A DNA stretch of 64,000 nt. It comes from Gammaproteobacteria bacterium (GTDB lineage Bacteria > Pseudomonadota > Gammaproteobacteria > Acidiferrobacterales > Sulfurifustaceae). The notes under the pieces were generated by a model. That model had not been told where the DNA came from, ran no database searches, and saw only the letters and a program-made list of their open reading frames with translations. The stretch is taken from contig JAOTWF010000004.1 of assembly GCA_029863005.1 (NCBI GenBank), positions 1-64,000 on the forward strand, in the 5' to 3' direction. Shown here one piece after another: positions 26,235-34,529 of this stretch (position 1 is its first letter; each line of letters begins with the position of its first letter). Position numbers and translations under genes: made by a program.

Positions 26235-27338
26235 ATGAAGCCGTTATTCAATAAATCCGCTTTGGGTGTTGCGGCGATTTGTCTTCTGATGGGGACAGGG
26301 CTGGTGCATGCCGATCATCTCGCTTCGCCGGCAGGACGCGCACAATGCTCGAAGGAGCGCCAACAGGCGCTCGACACCATCGTCCAGCGCAAACTGGAGT
26401 TCTATGAAGTCCAGTTTCCGGATATCCAGATTTTCCTGCTGATGAACGATACGCATCGCGCTCATCGCATGGCAGAGCTGCTCCGTCTGCTTGGTCAGGA
26501 CGCGGCCAACCTCGATTACGAACACCCACCGCGTTTGCGTGCGGACCTGCTCGAGGTTTCTCTCGATCGCGTGGAGATACTCTTGCATAACAATTTTTCA
26601 TCATCCGCACTGTTTCGTGTGGGAGAAAGCGGCCAGGCGCGCCGCCAGCAGCTGTGCGTCCTGACCCTGGATAGCTGCGGAATAGCCAAGGACAATTATC
26701 ATGCCACCCGTCACTTGTTGGATGTGCCTGAGCAGGTATTCGCGCATTTACCAGCAAAGCGGTATCTCGATGCCGACCAGCACCTTGAATTCGTGATCGA
26801 TCACGAGATCCATCATTGTCTTGTCGCGCACCGTGGCGAGCCGATTCCCATGTCCAAGCGTGAATATTGGGCGAGCTACATGCAATGGCGCAGCGAAAAG
26901 GGGGCGGACGTATATGGTCTGATCATGCATGCGTTCAAGTACGGGGCTGACACCAACTACGCCAACACCCTGACCGATATCCGGGGGATGTCCCTGCTCG
27001 TGGGCGATCCGGATCACTATAGCTGTACAGCGATGACGGCTGCCATGCAAAGGTTTCCTGAGCTGGCCGATAACGGGTCTGTCGTGGAGTCCGCTCTGAC
27101 AGTGGCCGCCAAATCGCGGAATGAGACCGATTGCGGTTACGAGGAGTATCTCAAATACCGTTACGCGGCTTCCCGAGCCATGCGCCGTTTCGGGATTACG
27201 GACCCCATCGGCCATGCGGTCTTGGGCGAGTTGTCCTACTACAAGCCAGAACCCGCCCGGGTCGACACGCTGCTGCGTGAAGCGTCGAAACATTACCAGC
27301 AGTTATTTGGTGTTCCGTTGCCGGGTATCGCACATTAA
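26235..27338 (+). CDS. Exported putative zinc metallopeptidase-like protein (HEIHH motif), family unknown
   Basis: Signal peptide MKPLFNKSALGVAAICLLMGTGLVHA; FVIDHEIHHCLVAHRG (HExxH) and downstream SEKGADVYG (ExxAD-like); start at 26235 preferred. Confidence 0.65.
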   Translation: MKPLFNKSALGVAAICLLMGTGLVHADHLASPAGRAQCSKERQQALDTIVQRKLEFYEVQFPDIQIFLLMNDTHRAHRMAELLRLLGQDAANLDYEHPPRLRADLLEVSLDRVEILLHNNFSSSALFRVGESGQARRQQLCVLTLDSCGIAKDNYHATRHLLDVPEQVFAHLPAKRYLDADQHLEFVIDHEIHHCLVAHRGEPIPMSKREYWASYMQWRSEKGADVYGLIMHAFKYGADTNYANTLTDIRGMSLLVGDPDHYSCTAMTAAMQRFPELADNGSVVESALTVAAKSRNETDCGYEEYLKYRYAASRAMRRFGITDPIGHAVLGELSYYKPEPARVDTLLREASKHYQQLFGVPLPGIAH

Positions 27339-27368
27339 GCGCGCACGAATAAAAGCTTTCGCTCGTAT

Positions 27369-27543
27369 GCAGGCCGGGCGCAACCGCGTCGTCGCCACCG
27401 AGAAGTGTTAATTTTCTCCCGTTGTTTCCCTTGTAGCCGCAGTCTTCGGGCTTGCGCCGCTTGTTGGCGCCACGCACAATTCCAGTTCGTGTTTCACGGA
27501 TAACAATCGACATGAAACGACGCGATGTCCTCCGGGGTGCCGG
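27369..27543 (+). repeat. Direct repeat copy B (GGDEF 3' remnant plus intact dctP start)
   Basis: Near-identical to 25936-26112; includes MQAGRNRVVATEKC* resembling the C-terminus of the GGDEF protein (KQAGRNRVVATKKR*). Confidence 0.93.
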
Positions 27544-28585
27544 ACTGGGGCTCTTAGGCGCCGCCGCCGCGGTCCGTGCCGACGATTCCCCAGGCATCCG
27601 CTGGCGCCTGGCTTCAAGCTTCCCCAAGAGCGTGGATGCCATCTACGGTGCCGCCGAGCGCATGGCGCGGCGCGTGGGCGAGATCACGGACGGCCGGTTC
27701 CAGATCCGCGTGTTCGCCGGCGGCGAGATCGTGCCGGGCCTGCAGGTGCTGGACGCGGTAGGGGCGGGCACGGTCGAGTGCGGCCAGACCGCCGGCTACT
27801 ACTACGTCGGCAAGAACATGGCCTTTGCTTTCGAGACTACGTTGCCCTTTGGTCTCAATGCACGCCAGCAGATCGCCTGGATGTATGCAGGCCCAGGGCG
27901 GGAGCTGATGCGCGACCTCTACAAGAGCCACGGGGTGCAGATGTTCCCGGGCGGCAACACCGGGGTGCAGATGGGTGGCTGGTTCCGTCGCCCGATCAAG
28001 TCCATTGCCGATCTTAAGGGCCTCAAGATGCGCATCCCCGGGCTTGGCGGGCAGATCATGGCGCGCTTAGGCGCGGTGCCGCAGACACTGGCCGGCGGGG
28101 ATATTTATCCTGCGCTCGAAAGCGGGGCGCTCGATGCCACCGAGTGGGTCGGGCCGTACGATGATGAGAAGTTAGGCTTTCACAAGGTCGCAAAACACTA
28201 TTACTACCCCGGCTGGTGGGAGCCGGGGCCGCAGATTTCGTTTTACGTCAATCTCAAGAAATGGCAGGAACTACCGCCGGCCTACCGCGCCGCTTTCGAG
28301 GCCGCTACTGTGGAGGCGAATCTTTACATGCTTGCGGAATACGATGCCAAGAACCCCGCGGCATTACAGCGCCTGCTCAAGCAGGGTGTAAAGCTGCATG
28401 CCTTCCCCAAGGACGTCATGCTCGCAGCGCGCAAGCTGGCCTTCGAGATGTACGAGGAAGAGGCGCGTAAGAACGCCGTGTTCCGGCGCATCTATGTCGA
28501 ATGGAAAAAATTTGCCGCCGCCGGCGACCAGTGGTTCAAGGTGGCCGAGTCGCCGTATGCTAATTTCATGCACTATGTGAAGTGA
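27512..28585 (+). CDS. dctP: TRAP transporter substrate-binding protein DctP (Tat-exported)
   Basis: MKRRDVLRGAGLGLLGAAAAVRA Tat-like signal; IRWRLASSFPKSVDAIYGAAERMARRV...LDATEWVGPYDDEKLGFHKVAKHYYYPGWWEPG. Confidence 0.92.
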   Translation: MKRRDVLRGAGLGLLGAAAAVRADDSPGIRWRLASSFPKSVDAIYGAAERMARRVGEITDGRFQIRVFAGGEIVPGLQVLDAVGAGTVECGQTAGYYYVGKNMAFAFETTLPFGLNARQQIAWMYAGPGRELMRDLYKSHGVQMFPGGNTGVQMGGWFRRPIKSIADLKGLKMRIPGLGGQIMARLGAVPQTLAGGDIYPALESGALDATEWVGPYDDEKLGFHKVAKHYYYPGWWEPGPQISFYVNLKKWQELPPAYRAAFEAATVEANLYMLAEYDAKNPAALQRLLKQGVKLHAFPKDVMLAARKLAFEMYEEEARKNAVFRRIYVEWKKFAAAGDQWFKVAESPYANFMHYVK

Positions 28586-28631
28586 CTCCCGGGCAGACGA
28601 CTGGATAAAAGGGGACGGAGAACCATAATAA

Positions 28632-28687
28632 GGGGTCAGTATCCTTTTCTGATACATTCCAATTTTGCGTAACAGGGTACTGATCCC
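28632..28687. repeat. Imperfect inverted repeat resembling a REP/transposon-associated palindrome
   Basis: ggggtcagtatcc (28632-28644) versus gggtactgatccc (28675-28687), complementary with 2 mismatches; preceded by aaaaggggacggag. Confidence 0.6.
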
Positions 28688-28699
28688 GTTTATTGAAAA

Positions 28700-29230
28700 A
28701 TGGCAAACATCCTTATTCTCTATTCAACCGTGGATGGCCATACCCGGAAAATCTGTCAGCGGCTGCAGCAGGTCATCGAGCAGCAGGCCCATCGGGTCAA
28801 ACTGGCTTCCGTGATTGAGGCTGCCGAGGCGGATCTGAAATCGTTCGACAAGATCGTGATTGGCGCCAGCATCCGCTATGGCAAACATCGCCCGGAAGTT
28901 TTCGAATTCGCCGAAAGGAACAGGCTAGTCCTGGATAGCAAACCCAATGCCTTTTTCACGGTCAACGTCGTGGCACGCAAACCGGAAAAAAGCCGACCGG
29001 AAACCAATCCCTATATGAAGAAGTTCCGGGAAAAGTCAGCCTGGCAACCCAAGGAATTGGCAGTCTTCGCGGGCAAGATCGACTATCAGAATTACCGCTT
29101 CTGGGATCGGCAGATAATAAGATTCATCATGTGGATTACTAAGGGACCTACCGATCCGAATACAGTGGCGGAATTTACCAACTGGGAGGAAGTGGAAGCC
29201 TTTGGGCAGCGTGTCTGCGTGATGAAATAA
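28700..29230 (+). CDS. hemG: Flavodoxin-type protoporphyrinogen oxidase HemG
   Basis: ILILYSTVDGHTRKICQRL...FDKIVIGASIRYGKHRPEVFEF...NYRFWDRQIIRFIMWITKGPTDP. Confidence 0.9.
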   Translation: MANILILYSTVDGHTRKICQRLQQVIEQQAHRVKLASVIEAAEADLKSFDKIVIGASIRYGKHRPEVFEFAERNRLVLDSKPNAFFTVNVVARKPEKSRPETNPYMKKFREKSAWQPKELAVFAGKIDYQNYRFWDRQIIRFIMWITKGPTDPNTVAEFTNWEEVEAFGQRVCVMK

Positions 29231-29301
29231 CAAAGGATCGTATTAGAACACACGCCCCGTCATTCAAGTCAGTTGTGAGTCGGCGCCGCTTGATGCAAGC
29301 G

Positions 29302-30702
29302 TTACCGCCACTCCGGCGGCAGCAGGTAGCCAGCCCCGGGGTCGGATTCCACCGGTACTTCCACGATCCCGCTCTCGGTAGTAATTGACGCATGCCCCAC
29401 GATCTCCGGAAAGATAATCACCATCGCCACCATCAACACTTGTAATCCCACGAACGGTACCGCACCCCAGTAGATGTCGGAGGTAGCGATGCTTTTTGGC
29501 GCGACACTGCGCAGATAAAACAAGGCGAAGCCAAACGGCGGGTGCAGGAAGGAGGTCTGCATATTGATGCCGAGCAGCACCCCGAACCAGATTGGGTCGA
29601 TGCCGAGTGCTACGGCCGCCGGCGCCAGCAGCGGCACCACAATGAAGGCGATCTCGAAGAAGTCGAGAAAGAAGGCGAGTGCGAACACCAGCAAGTTCAC
29701 GACGATCAGAAAGCCGATCGCCCCCCCCGGCAATTGGGTTAACAGGCCCTCGACCCAGAGATCGCCGTCCACACCGCGGAACACAAGGCTGAATACGGTC
29801 GACCCAATGAGAATGAAAATCACGAAGGAGGTCAACCGTGCGGTCGAGTCCATGGCCTGCTTTGCTACATCCAGCGTCAGGCACCGGCGCAATGCCGCCA
29901 GCACCAGCGCCCCGGCCGCGCCCAACGCTCCTCCTTCGGTGGGTGTGGCAATGCCGAGAAAAATCGTCCCCAGCACCAGGAATATCAGCACCAGCGGTGG
30001 GATCAGCGACACCACCACGCGTCGGGCCAATGCCGTGCCGCGCAGGGTGCGGGCCTTCTCCGGCAGGGCCGGAGCCGCCGCTGGCTTGACTAGCGTGACG
30101 CCAAAAACGTAACACAAATACATCCCGGCCAGCACCAGCGCCGGGGCCAAGGCGCCGGCGTACATGTCGCCGACCGAGGCGCCGAGCTGGTCGGCGAGCA
30201 CGATCAGCACGATCGAGGGCGGCACGATCTGCGCCAGTGTGCCGGAGGCAGTGATCACGCCGCTCGCGAGGCGCTTGTCGTAGCCGTAACGCAGCATGAT
30301 GGGCAGCGAGATCAGGCCCATGGCGATCACGGTCGCCGCCATCACGCCGGTGGTGGCGGCCAGCAGCGCACCGACAAGCACGACGGCAAAGGCGAGCCCG
30401 CCGCGCACGCGGCCGAAAAGCTGGCCGACGGTGTCGAGGAGTTCCTCGGCCATGCCACTGCGCTCCAGCACCAGCCCCATGAAGGTGAAAAAGGGAATCG
30501 CGAGCAACGTCGGATTGGTGACGATGCCGTAGACCCGCTCGGGCAATGCCTGCATCAGAGTTAAATCGAAGAATCCCGATTGGATACCGATAATGGCAAA
30601 CAATAATCCATTCGCCGCGAGTGCGAATGCGACCGGATAACCGAGCAACAGGAAAATCGCCAATCCGGCAAACATGAGCGGCGCCATGACGGCGAAACTC
30701 AT
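29302..30702 (-). CDS. dctM: TRAP transporter large permease DctM
   Basis: MLFAGLAIFLLLGYPVAFAL-type membrane protein of 466 aa; IPFFTFMGLVLERSGMAEELLDTVG; NMQTSFLHPPFGFALFYLR. Confidence 0.93.
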   Translation of the reverse strand: MSFAVMAPLMFAGLAIFLLLGYPVAFALAANGLLFAIIGIQSGFFDLTLMQALPERVYGIVTNPTLLAIPFFTFMGLVLERSGMAEELLDTVGQLFGRVRGGLAFAVVLVGALLAATTGVMAATVIAMGLISLPIMLRYGYDKRLASGVITASGTLAQIVPPSIVLIVLADQLGASVGDMYAGALAPALVLAGMYLCYVFGVTLVKPAAAPALPEKARTLRGTALARRVVVSLIPPLVLIFLVLGTIFLGIATPTEGGALGAAGALVLAALRRCLTLDVAKQAMDSTARLTSFVIFILIGSTVFSLVFRGVDGDLWVEGLLTQLPGGAIGFLIVVNLLVFALAFFLDFFEIAFIVVPLLAPAAVALGIDPIWFGVLLGINMQTSFLHPPFGFALFYLRSVAPKSIATSDIYWGAVPFVGLQVLMVAMVIIFPEIVGHASITTESGIVEVPVESDPGAGYLLPPEWR

Positions 30703-31238
30703 ACTTCCTCCCGCGGCGACTCATGCGAGAGTTTAATTTCACCGCGCAAGAAGGCGATGCGTCTAATAATTTCAGCCACGCCCTGAAGCGCGAGCAGGGT
30801 AAAGCCGAGCGGAATGAGCAGGCGCACCGGCCAACGGATGAGACCGCCGGCATCGGGCGATACCTCGCCACTTTGAAACGAATCCAAGAAACCCGGGACG
30901 GCGAACCACACCATGAGCCCGCACAGCGGCAGCAGGAACAGCAACGTCCCGAAAAGATCAATCCACGCCTGCGCGCGTGCCGAGAAACGCCCGAAGATGA
31001 CGTCGATGCGCACATGGCCGTTGTGCTTCAGGGTGTAACCGGCGGCGAGCAGAATGATGGCAGCGAATAAGTACCACTGGATTTCGAGCCAAGCGTTGGA
31101 GGAGCGCCCGAGCCCATAGCGCGCCAGCGCATTCAGCGCCGAGATAAGGGTTGCCACGCCCACGAGCCACTGCACCGCGCGACCGATGAATTCATTGACA
31201 GCGTCAATAGCCCGGGCGATGGCATTAAGGAATTTCAT
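30699..31238 (-). CDS. dctQ: TRAP transporter small permease DctQ
   Basis: Four TM segments, NEFIGRAVQWLVGV...NAWLEIQWYLFAAIILLAAGYTLKHNGHVRIDV. Confidence 0.92.
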   Translation of the reverse strand: MKFLNAIARAIDAVNEFIGRAVQWLVGVATLISALNALARYGLGRSSNAWLEIQWYLFAAIILLAAGYTLKHNGHVRIDVIFGRFSARAQAWIDLFGTLLFLLPLCGLMVWFAVPGFLDSFQSGEVSPDAGGLIRWPVRLLIPLGFTLLALQGVAEIIRRIAFLRGEIKLSHESPREEV

Positions 31239-31303
31239 GCATCGTTATTCTTTGAAATAACGGCCAAGACTACCGGGATTGGAACAAAGGCTGAAGCCGT
31301 GGT

Positions 31304-32242
31304 TCACGCGGCCAGCATGGCCTCCACGACCCCGGTCCAAGCGCGCGCAAGGTTGGCACGGTTATAGCCCCCGCCGCCCGTGGCGATGATCCGTCCCTGG
31401 CAGAATTCATCTGCCAGCGCACACAGACGTGTCGTGGCGTGGGCGTGCACCGCGGGGGTGAACTGCATGTGCGTGATGGGATCACCTGCGATGCTGTCGG
31501 CCCCGGCCTGCAGGATGATGAACTCTGGTTTGCCGGCGCGCACGAATTCCTCGACCCGCGGCCACACGCGGTGAAATGCGGCATCGTCCGCACCGGGTTC
31601 CATCGGGAGATTGAGCTTGGTGCCCAGGGCCTTGCCCGTGCCGGTTTCGGTGGCCGCCCCCGTACCGGGGTAGAGATATCGCCCGTCCTCGTGAATGTCG
31701 GCGAAGATCAGGTCGGGATCGTCCTCGAAGGAATAAAACACGCCGTCGCCATGATGCGCGTCGATGTCCACGTAGGCCACGCGCGCTATGCCATGTTTGC
31801 GCAGCGCTTCGATCAGCACGCCGATATCGTTAAACACGCAAAAACCAGAGGCGCTGTCACGGCGCGCGTGATGCAGCCCCGCGATCGGCACGAACACCCG
31901 CTGACATGCACCGGCGATAATTTTTTTCAGTCCATTCAACACAGATCCCACCACCACCGCGCCCGCCTCGTACACGCCGGGAAAGGCGGGCGTGTCGCCG
32001 TAGTCGAGATAGCCTTCGCCGGTCTTGGACTGGTGTTGGACGCGCGCGATGTATTCGCCGGTGTGGAACAGGGCAAGTTCTTGTTCCGTGCAAGCGACCG
32101 GTGTGCCGAGGCCGGTCTTCCGATCGAGACCCTGCCTTGTCATTTCGCGCCAGAACGCCTCCAGGCGGTCCGGCCCGAAAGGATGGCCGCGACCGAAACC
32201 GTAGCTCGCTAGAGCTTCACCATAATAGGTCAGCATCGGCAT
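31304..32242 (-). CDS. Histone deacetylase/AcuC-like amidohydrolase
   Basis: GLHHARRDSASGFCVFNDIGVLIEAL...VAYVDIDAHHGDGV...FADIHEDGRYLYPGTG. Confidence 0.93.
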   Translation of the reverse strand: MPMLTYYGEALASYGFGRGHPFGPDRLEAFWREMTRQGLDRKTGLGTPVACTEQELALFHTGEYIARVQHQSKTGEGYLDYGDTPAFPGVYEAGAVVVGSVLNGLKKIIAGACQRVFVPIAGLHHARRDSASGFCVFNDIGVLIEALRKHGIARVAYVDIDAHHGDGVFYSFEDDPDLIFADIHEDGRYLYPGTGAATETGTGKALGTKLNLPMEPGADDAAFHRVWPRVEEFVRAGKPEFIILQAGADSIAGDPITHMQFTPAVHAHATTRLCALADEFCQGRIIATGGGGYNRANLARAWTGVVEAMLAA

Positions 32243-32292
32243 AACGCGGATTATAAATCCCGGACGTCGCGCGTCTCACGCGCGTTGACGAG

Positions 32293-33150
32293 TCACTCGT
32301 GGGGCGCGGGAAATACGGGAGAAGATGAGGATATTTCAGGAGGGTAGAGCGTGTGGTAGCTGCAATAGATTGCTGCGATAAACAGCGGCAACGCCAGGAA
32401 GCCCACACTGATCAGCAGCAGGTAACCCAGCCAGACAGATTTCGCAAACGCCATCATGATCACCAGGTAGACAAGGAAAAACGGCAGGACCAGGGCCAGT
32501 AGCGTCTTGGCGTTTTCCCGGCAGGTGGTGAAGCTTTCAGTAATCGCATCCAGCGGCTGACGGTTTCCCAGCACCGTGAGCGGGACGCTGTAGAGCAACC
32601 CCATGGCCAACAGCACGGACAACGCCGCGACCAGCACCATGCCGAGCAGCGTGGTGACCTGCGTAAACCCGCTCTGGGCCGCCGTCAGTCCCGAGACCAT
32701 CGAGCCGCCGATAAACAGGTAGCCGATAATCTTCACCAAGACGACCAGCCCAAGGGTGACGATGCCGAGCAGCACCGCACCGAACATCTTGTCCTCATGG
32801 GTGAATATGCGCATCAGTTCCTGGGCCGGCTGGACAATCCACGCTTGGAGCACGGACTGGAAGGATACGGGCTGAATCGTCGCCGGCGCCGGGGGGCCCT
32901 GTGGCTCCTGCACGCGACCCCAATACACGCTGGCGACCAGCATGGGCGATATGAGAATCAGCAGCAGGTGACCCATGAAGGGAATCAGCGTCAGCAGAAA
33001 CCCAAGGATAAAATAAACCAGGTTCATGCCGAACCAGAGTGACTTTTGCGCCAATACCATGCGAGATCCGCACGCGATCCATGATTGCGCCTGGCGCAGG
33101 ACGGAATTTGCGCGGCGGGGTTCTTCGACCGGTGAGAAAGGGTCGTTCAT
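32293..33150 (-). CDS. BPSS1780-like multi-pass membrane protein
   Basis: SVLRQAQSWIACGSRMVLAQKSLWFGMNLVYFILGFLLTLIPFMGHLLLILISPMLVASVYWG. Confidence 0.75.
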   Translation of the reverse strand: MNDPFSPVEEPRRANSVLRQAQSWIACGSRMVLAQKSLWFGMNLVYFILGFLLTLIPFMGHLLLILISPMLVASVYWGRVQEPQGPPAPATIQPVSFQSVLQAWIVQPAQELMRIFTHEDKMFGAVLLGIVTLGLVVLVKIIGYLFIGGSMVSGLTAAQSGFTQVTTLLGMVLVAALSVLLAMGLLYSVPLTVLGNRQPLDAITESFTTCRENAKTLLALVLPFFLVYLVIMMAFAKSVWLGYLLLISVGFLALPLFIAAIYCSYHTLYPPEISSSSPVFPAPHE

Positions 33151-33211
33151 GCTTTCGTCCTGGCGGAGTGCACAGCGGAAAGCGTCTTTGTCCCGGGAGT
33201 GGGCACGACGT

Positions 33212-33583
33212 TCAGAAGCGCTTGATCACCCAGTTGGGGATGGCAATGCGCGAATCGAAATCGCTACGACTGAACTGGCCGCTGCCCTCCTGGTCGATAA
33301 GGTAATAAGGCTTTCCCTTTTTCGGGATCACTTTGATCATGTAGAGCCGCCCGTTGAGCCGGTACTCTTCGTGAATCTCAGTGCCTTTGGTGGTGATCGT
33401 GACTTCCGGTTCCGGTTCGCCGCTGGGGAGGTCAGGCATGGCGGGCGGATTGTAGTTCTCCGGCGGCGCCGGAGGGCTCGGCACGGCAGTGGGAGGCTTA
33501 GTCTTGGCCGCGTTCATGGACGGCTCGGCCGAGTGGACCGGCGCGCTCAGCAAGGCCAGGATGAGAAAGTAGACAAGGCGCAT
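33212..33583 (-). CDS. DUF2782-like exported protein
   Basis: Signal peptide, Pro-rich linker, EVTITTKGTEIHEEYRLNGRLYMIKVIPKKGKPYYLIDQEGSGQF. Confidence 0.75.
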   Translation of the reverse strand: MRLVYFLILALLSAPVHSAEPSMNAAKTKPPTAVPSPPAPPENYNPPAMPDLPSGEPEPEVTITTKGTEIHEEYRLNGRLYMIKVIPKKGKPYYLIDQEGSGQFSRSDFDSRIAIPNWVIKRF

Positions 33584-33594
33584 GGTCAGTGATT

Positions 33595-34359
33595 TCAGAG
33601 ATTGAGTTTGATTTCTTGTTCCGCTTCCGAAGCCTCGAAGCCGCTTGCCTCATAATACCGGAAGATCACGTCCAGCACCTCCTCGGCGCTGTTGACCACG
33701 CTCAGCAGGTCCAGGTCGTTCTTGTCGATGACGCCTTCGCGGATCAGTGTCTCCTTGAACCAGTCCAGCATCCCGGACCAGAACGGCGCGTGCACCAGGA
33801 TGATGGGCATGCGCGTGCTCTTGCCGGTTTGGATCAGGGTGAGCGCCTCGACCAGCTCGTCGAGCGTGCCGAAGCCGCCGGGCATGCAGACATAGGCCTT
33901 GGCGTATTTCACGAACATCACCTTGCGTGCGAAGAAGTGCTGGAAGGTGAGCGTGATGTTCTGAAACCGGTTGGCGTGCTGCTCGTGCGGCAGGCGGATG
34001 TTGAGACCCACGCTCGGGGATTTTCCGGCGTAGGCGCCCTTGTTGGCCGCTTCCATCAGTCCCGGTCCACCGCCGCTCACCACGGAAAATCCGGCATCGG
34101 AAAGTTTGCGCGCGATCTCTTCGGTCAGGGCATAATAAGGATGATCTGGCGACGTGCGTGCCGAGCCGAAGATGCTGACCGAAGGCTGGATCTGCGTCAG
34201 CCGCTCGAAACCCGCCACGAACTCGGCCATGATTTGGAAAATCTTCCAGGATTCGCGCGACATGGTGCCCGAGGGCGCCACCTCGATACGAAACTGAGAG
34301 TCGGCTCCGTTGGGTTTGGGATACGGCGGTTGTTTATCGTGGGGATTTCCATCATTCAT
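33595..34359 (-). CDS. LOG/TIGR00730-family Rossmann-fold protein
   Basis: SIFGSARTSPDHPYY...VVSGGGPGLMEAANKGA...CMPGGFGTLDELVEALTLIQTGK; ATG at 34359 (MNDGNPHDKQPP) preferred over the 34500 start. Confidence 0.92.
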   Translation of the reverse strand: MNDGNPHDKQPPYPKPNGADSQFRIEVAPSGTMSRESWKIFQIMAEFVAGFERLTQIQPSVSIFGSARTSPDHPYYALTEEIARKLSDAGFSVVSGGGPGLMEAANKGAYAGKSPSVGLNIRLPHEQHANRFQNITLTFQHFFARKVMFVKYAKAYVCMPGGFGTLDELVEALTLIQTGKSTRMPIILVHAPFWSGMLDWFKETLIREGVIDKNDLDLLSVVNSAEEVLDVIFRYYEASGFEASEAEQEIKLNL

Positions 34360-34529
34360 ATCGGCAGCCCTGTTCCGCTTTGCTCCACTCGTCTTGCCAT
34401 ATAATGTCGCCCTACTTCGTTCGTCTTGATCATATATATGATTTTTAGCACAGAAGTGGCACACAGATGTGCCGGTTACGGAGCCATGGATGCCTATCAT
34501 CGACCGCCAGCCAAAAACCCTGTGCCGCC

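Noticed and set aside
29264-31015. 583-aa minus-strand ORF overlapping dctM/dctQ
   Set aside because: Composition is Arg/Gly/Cys-rich and non-protein-like; dctM and dctQ explain the region in other frames.
34458-34473. TGGCACacagatGTGCC considered as a sigma-54 promoter
   Set aside because: Lacks the TTGC -12 element at the required spacing; it is only a dyad.
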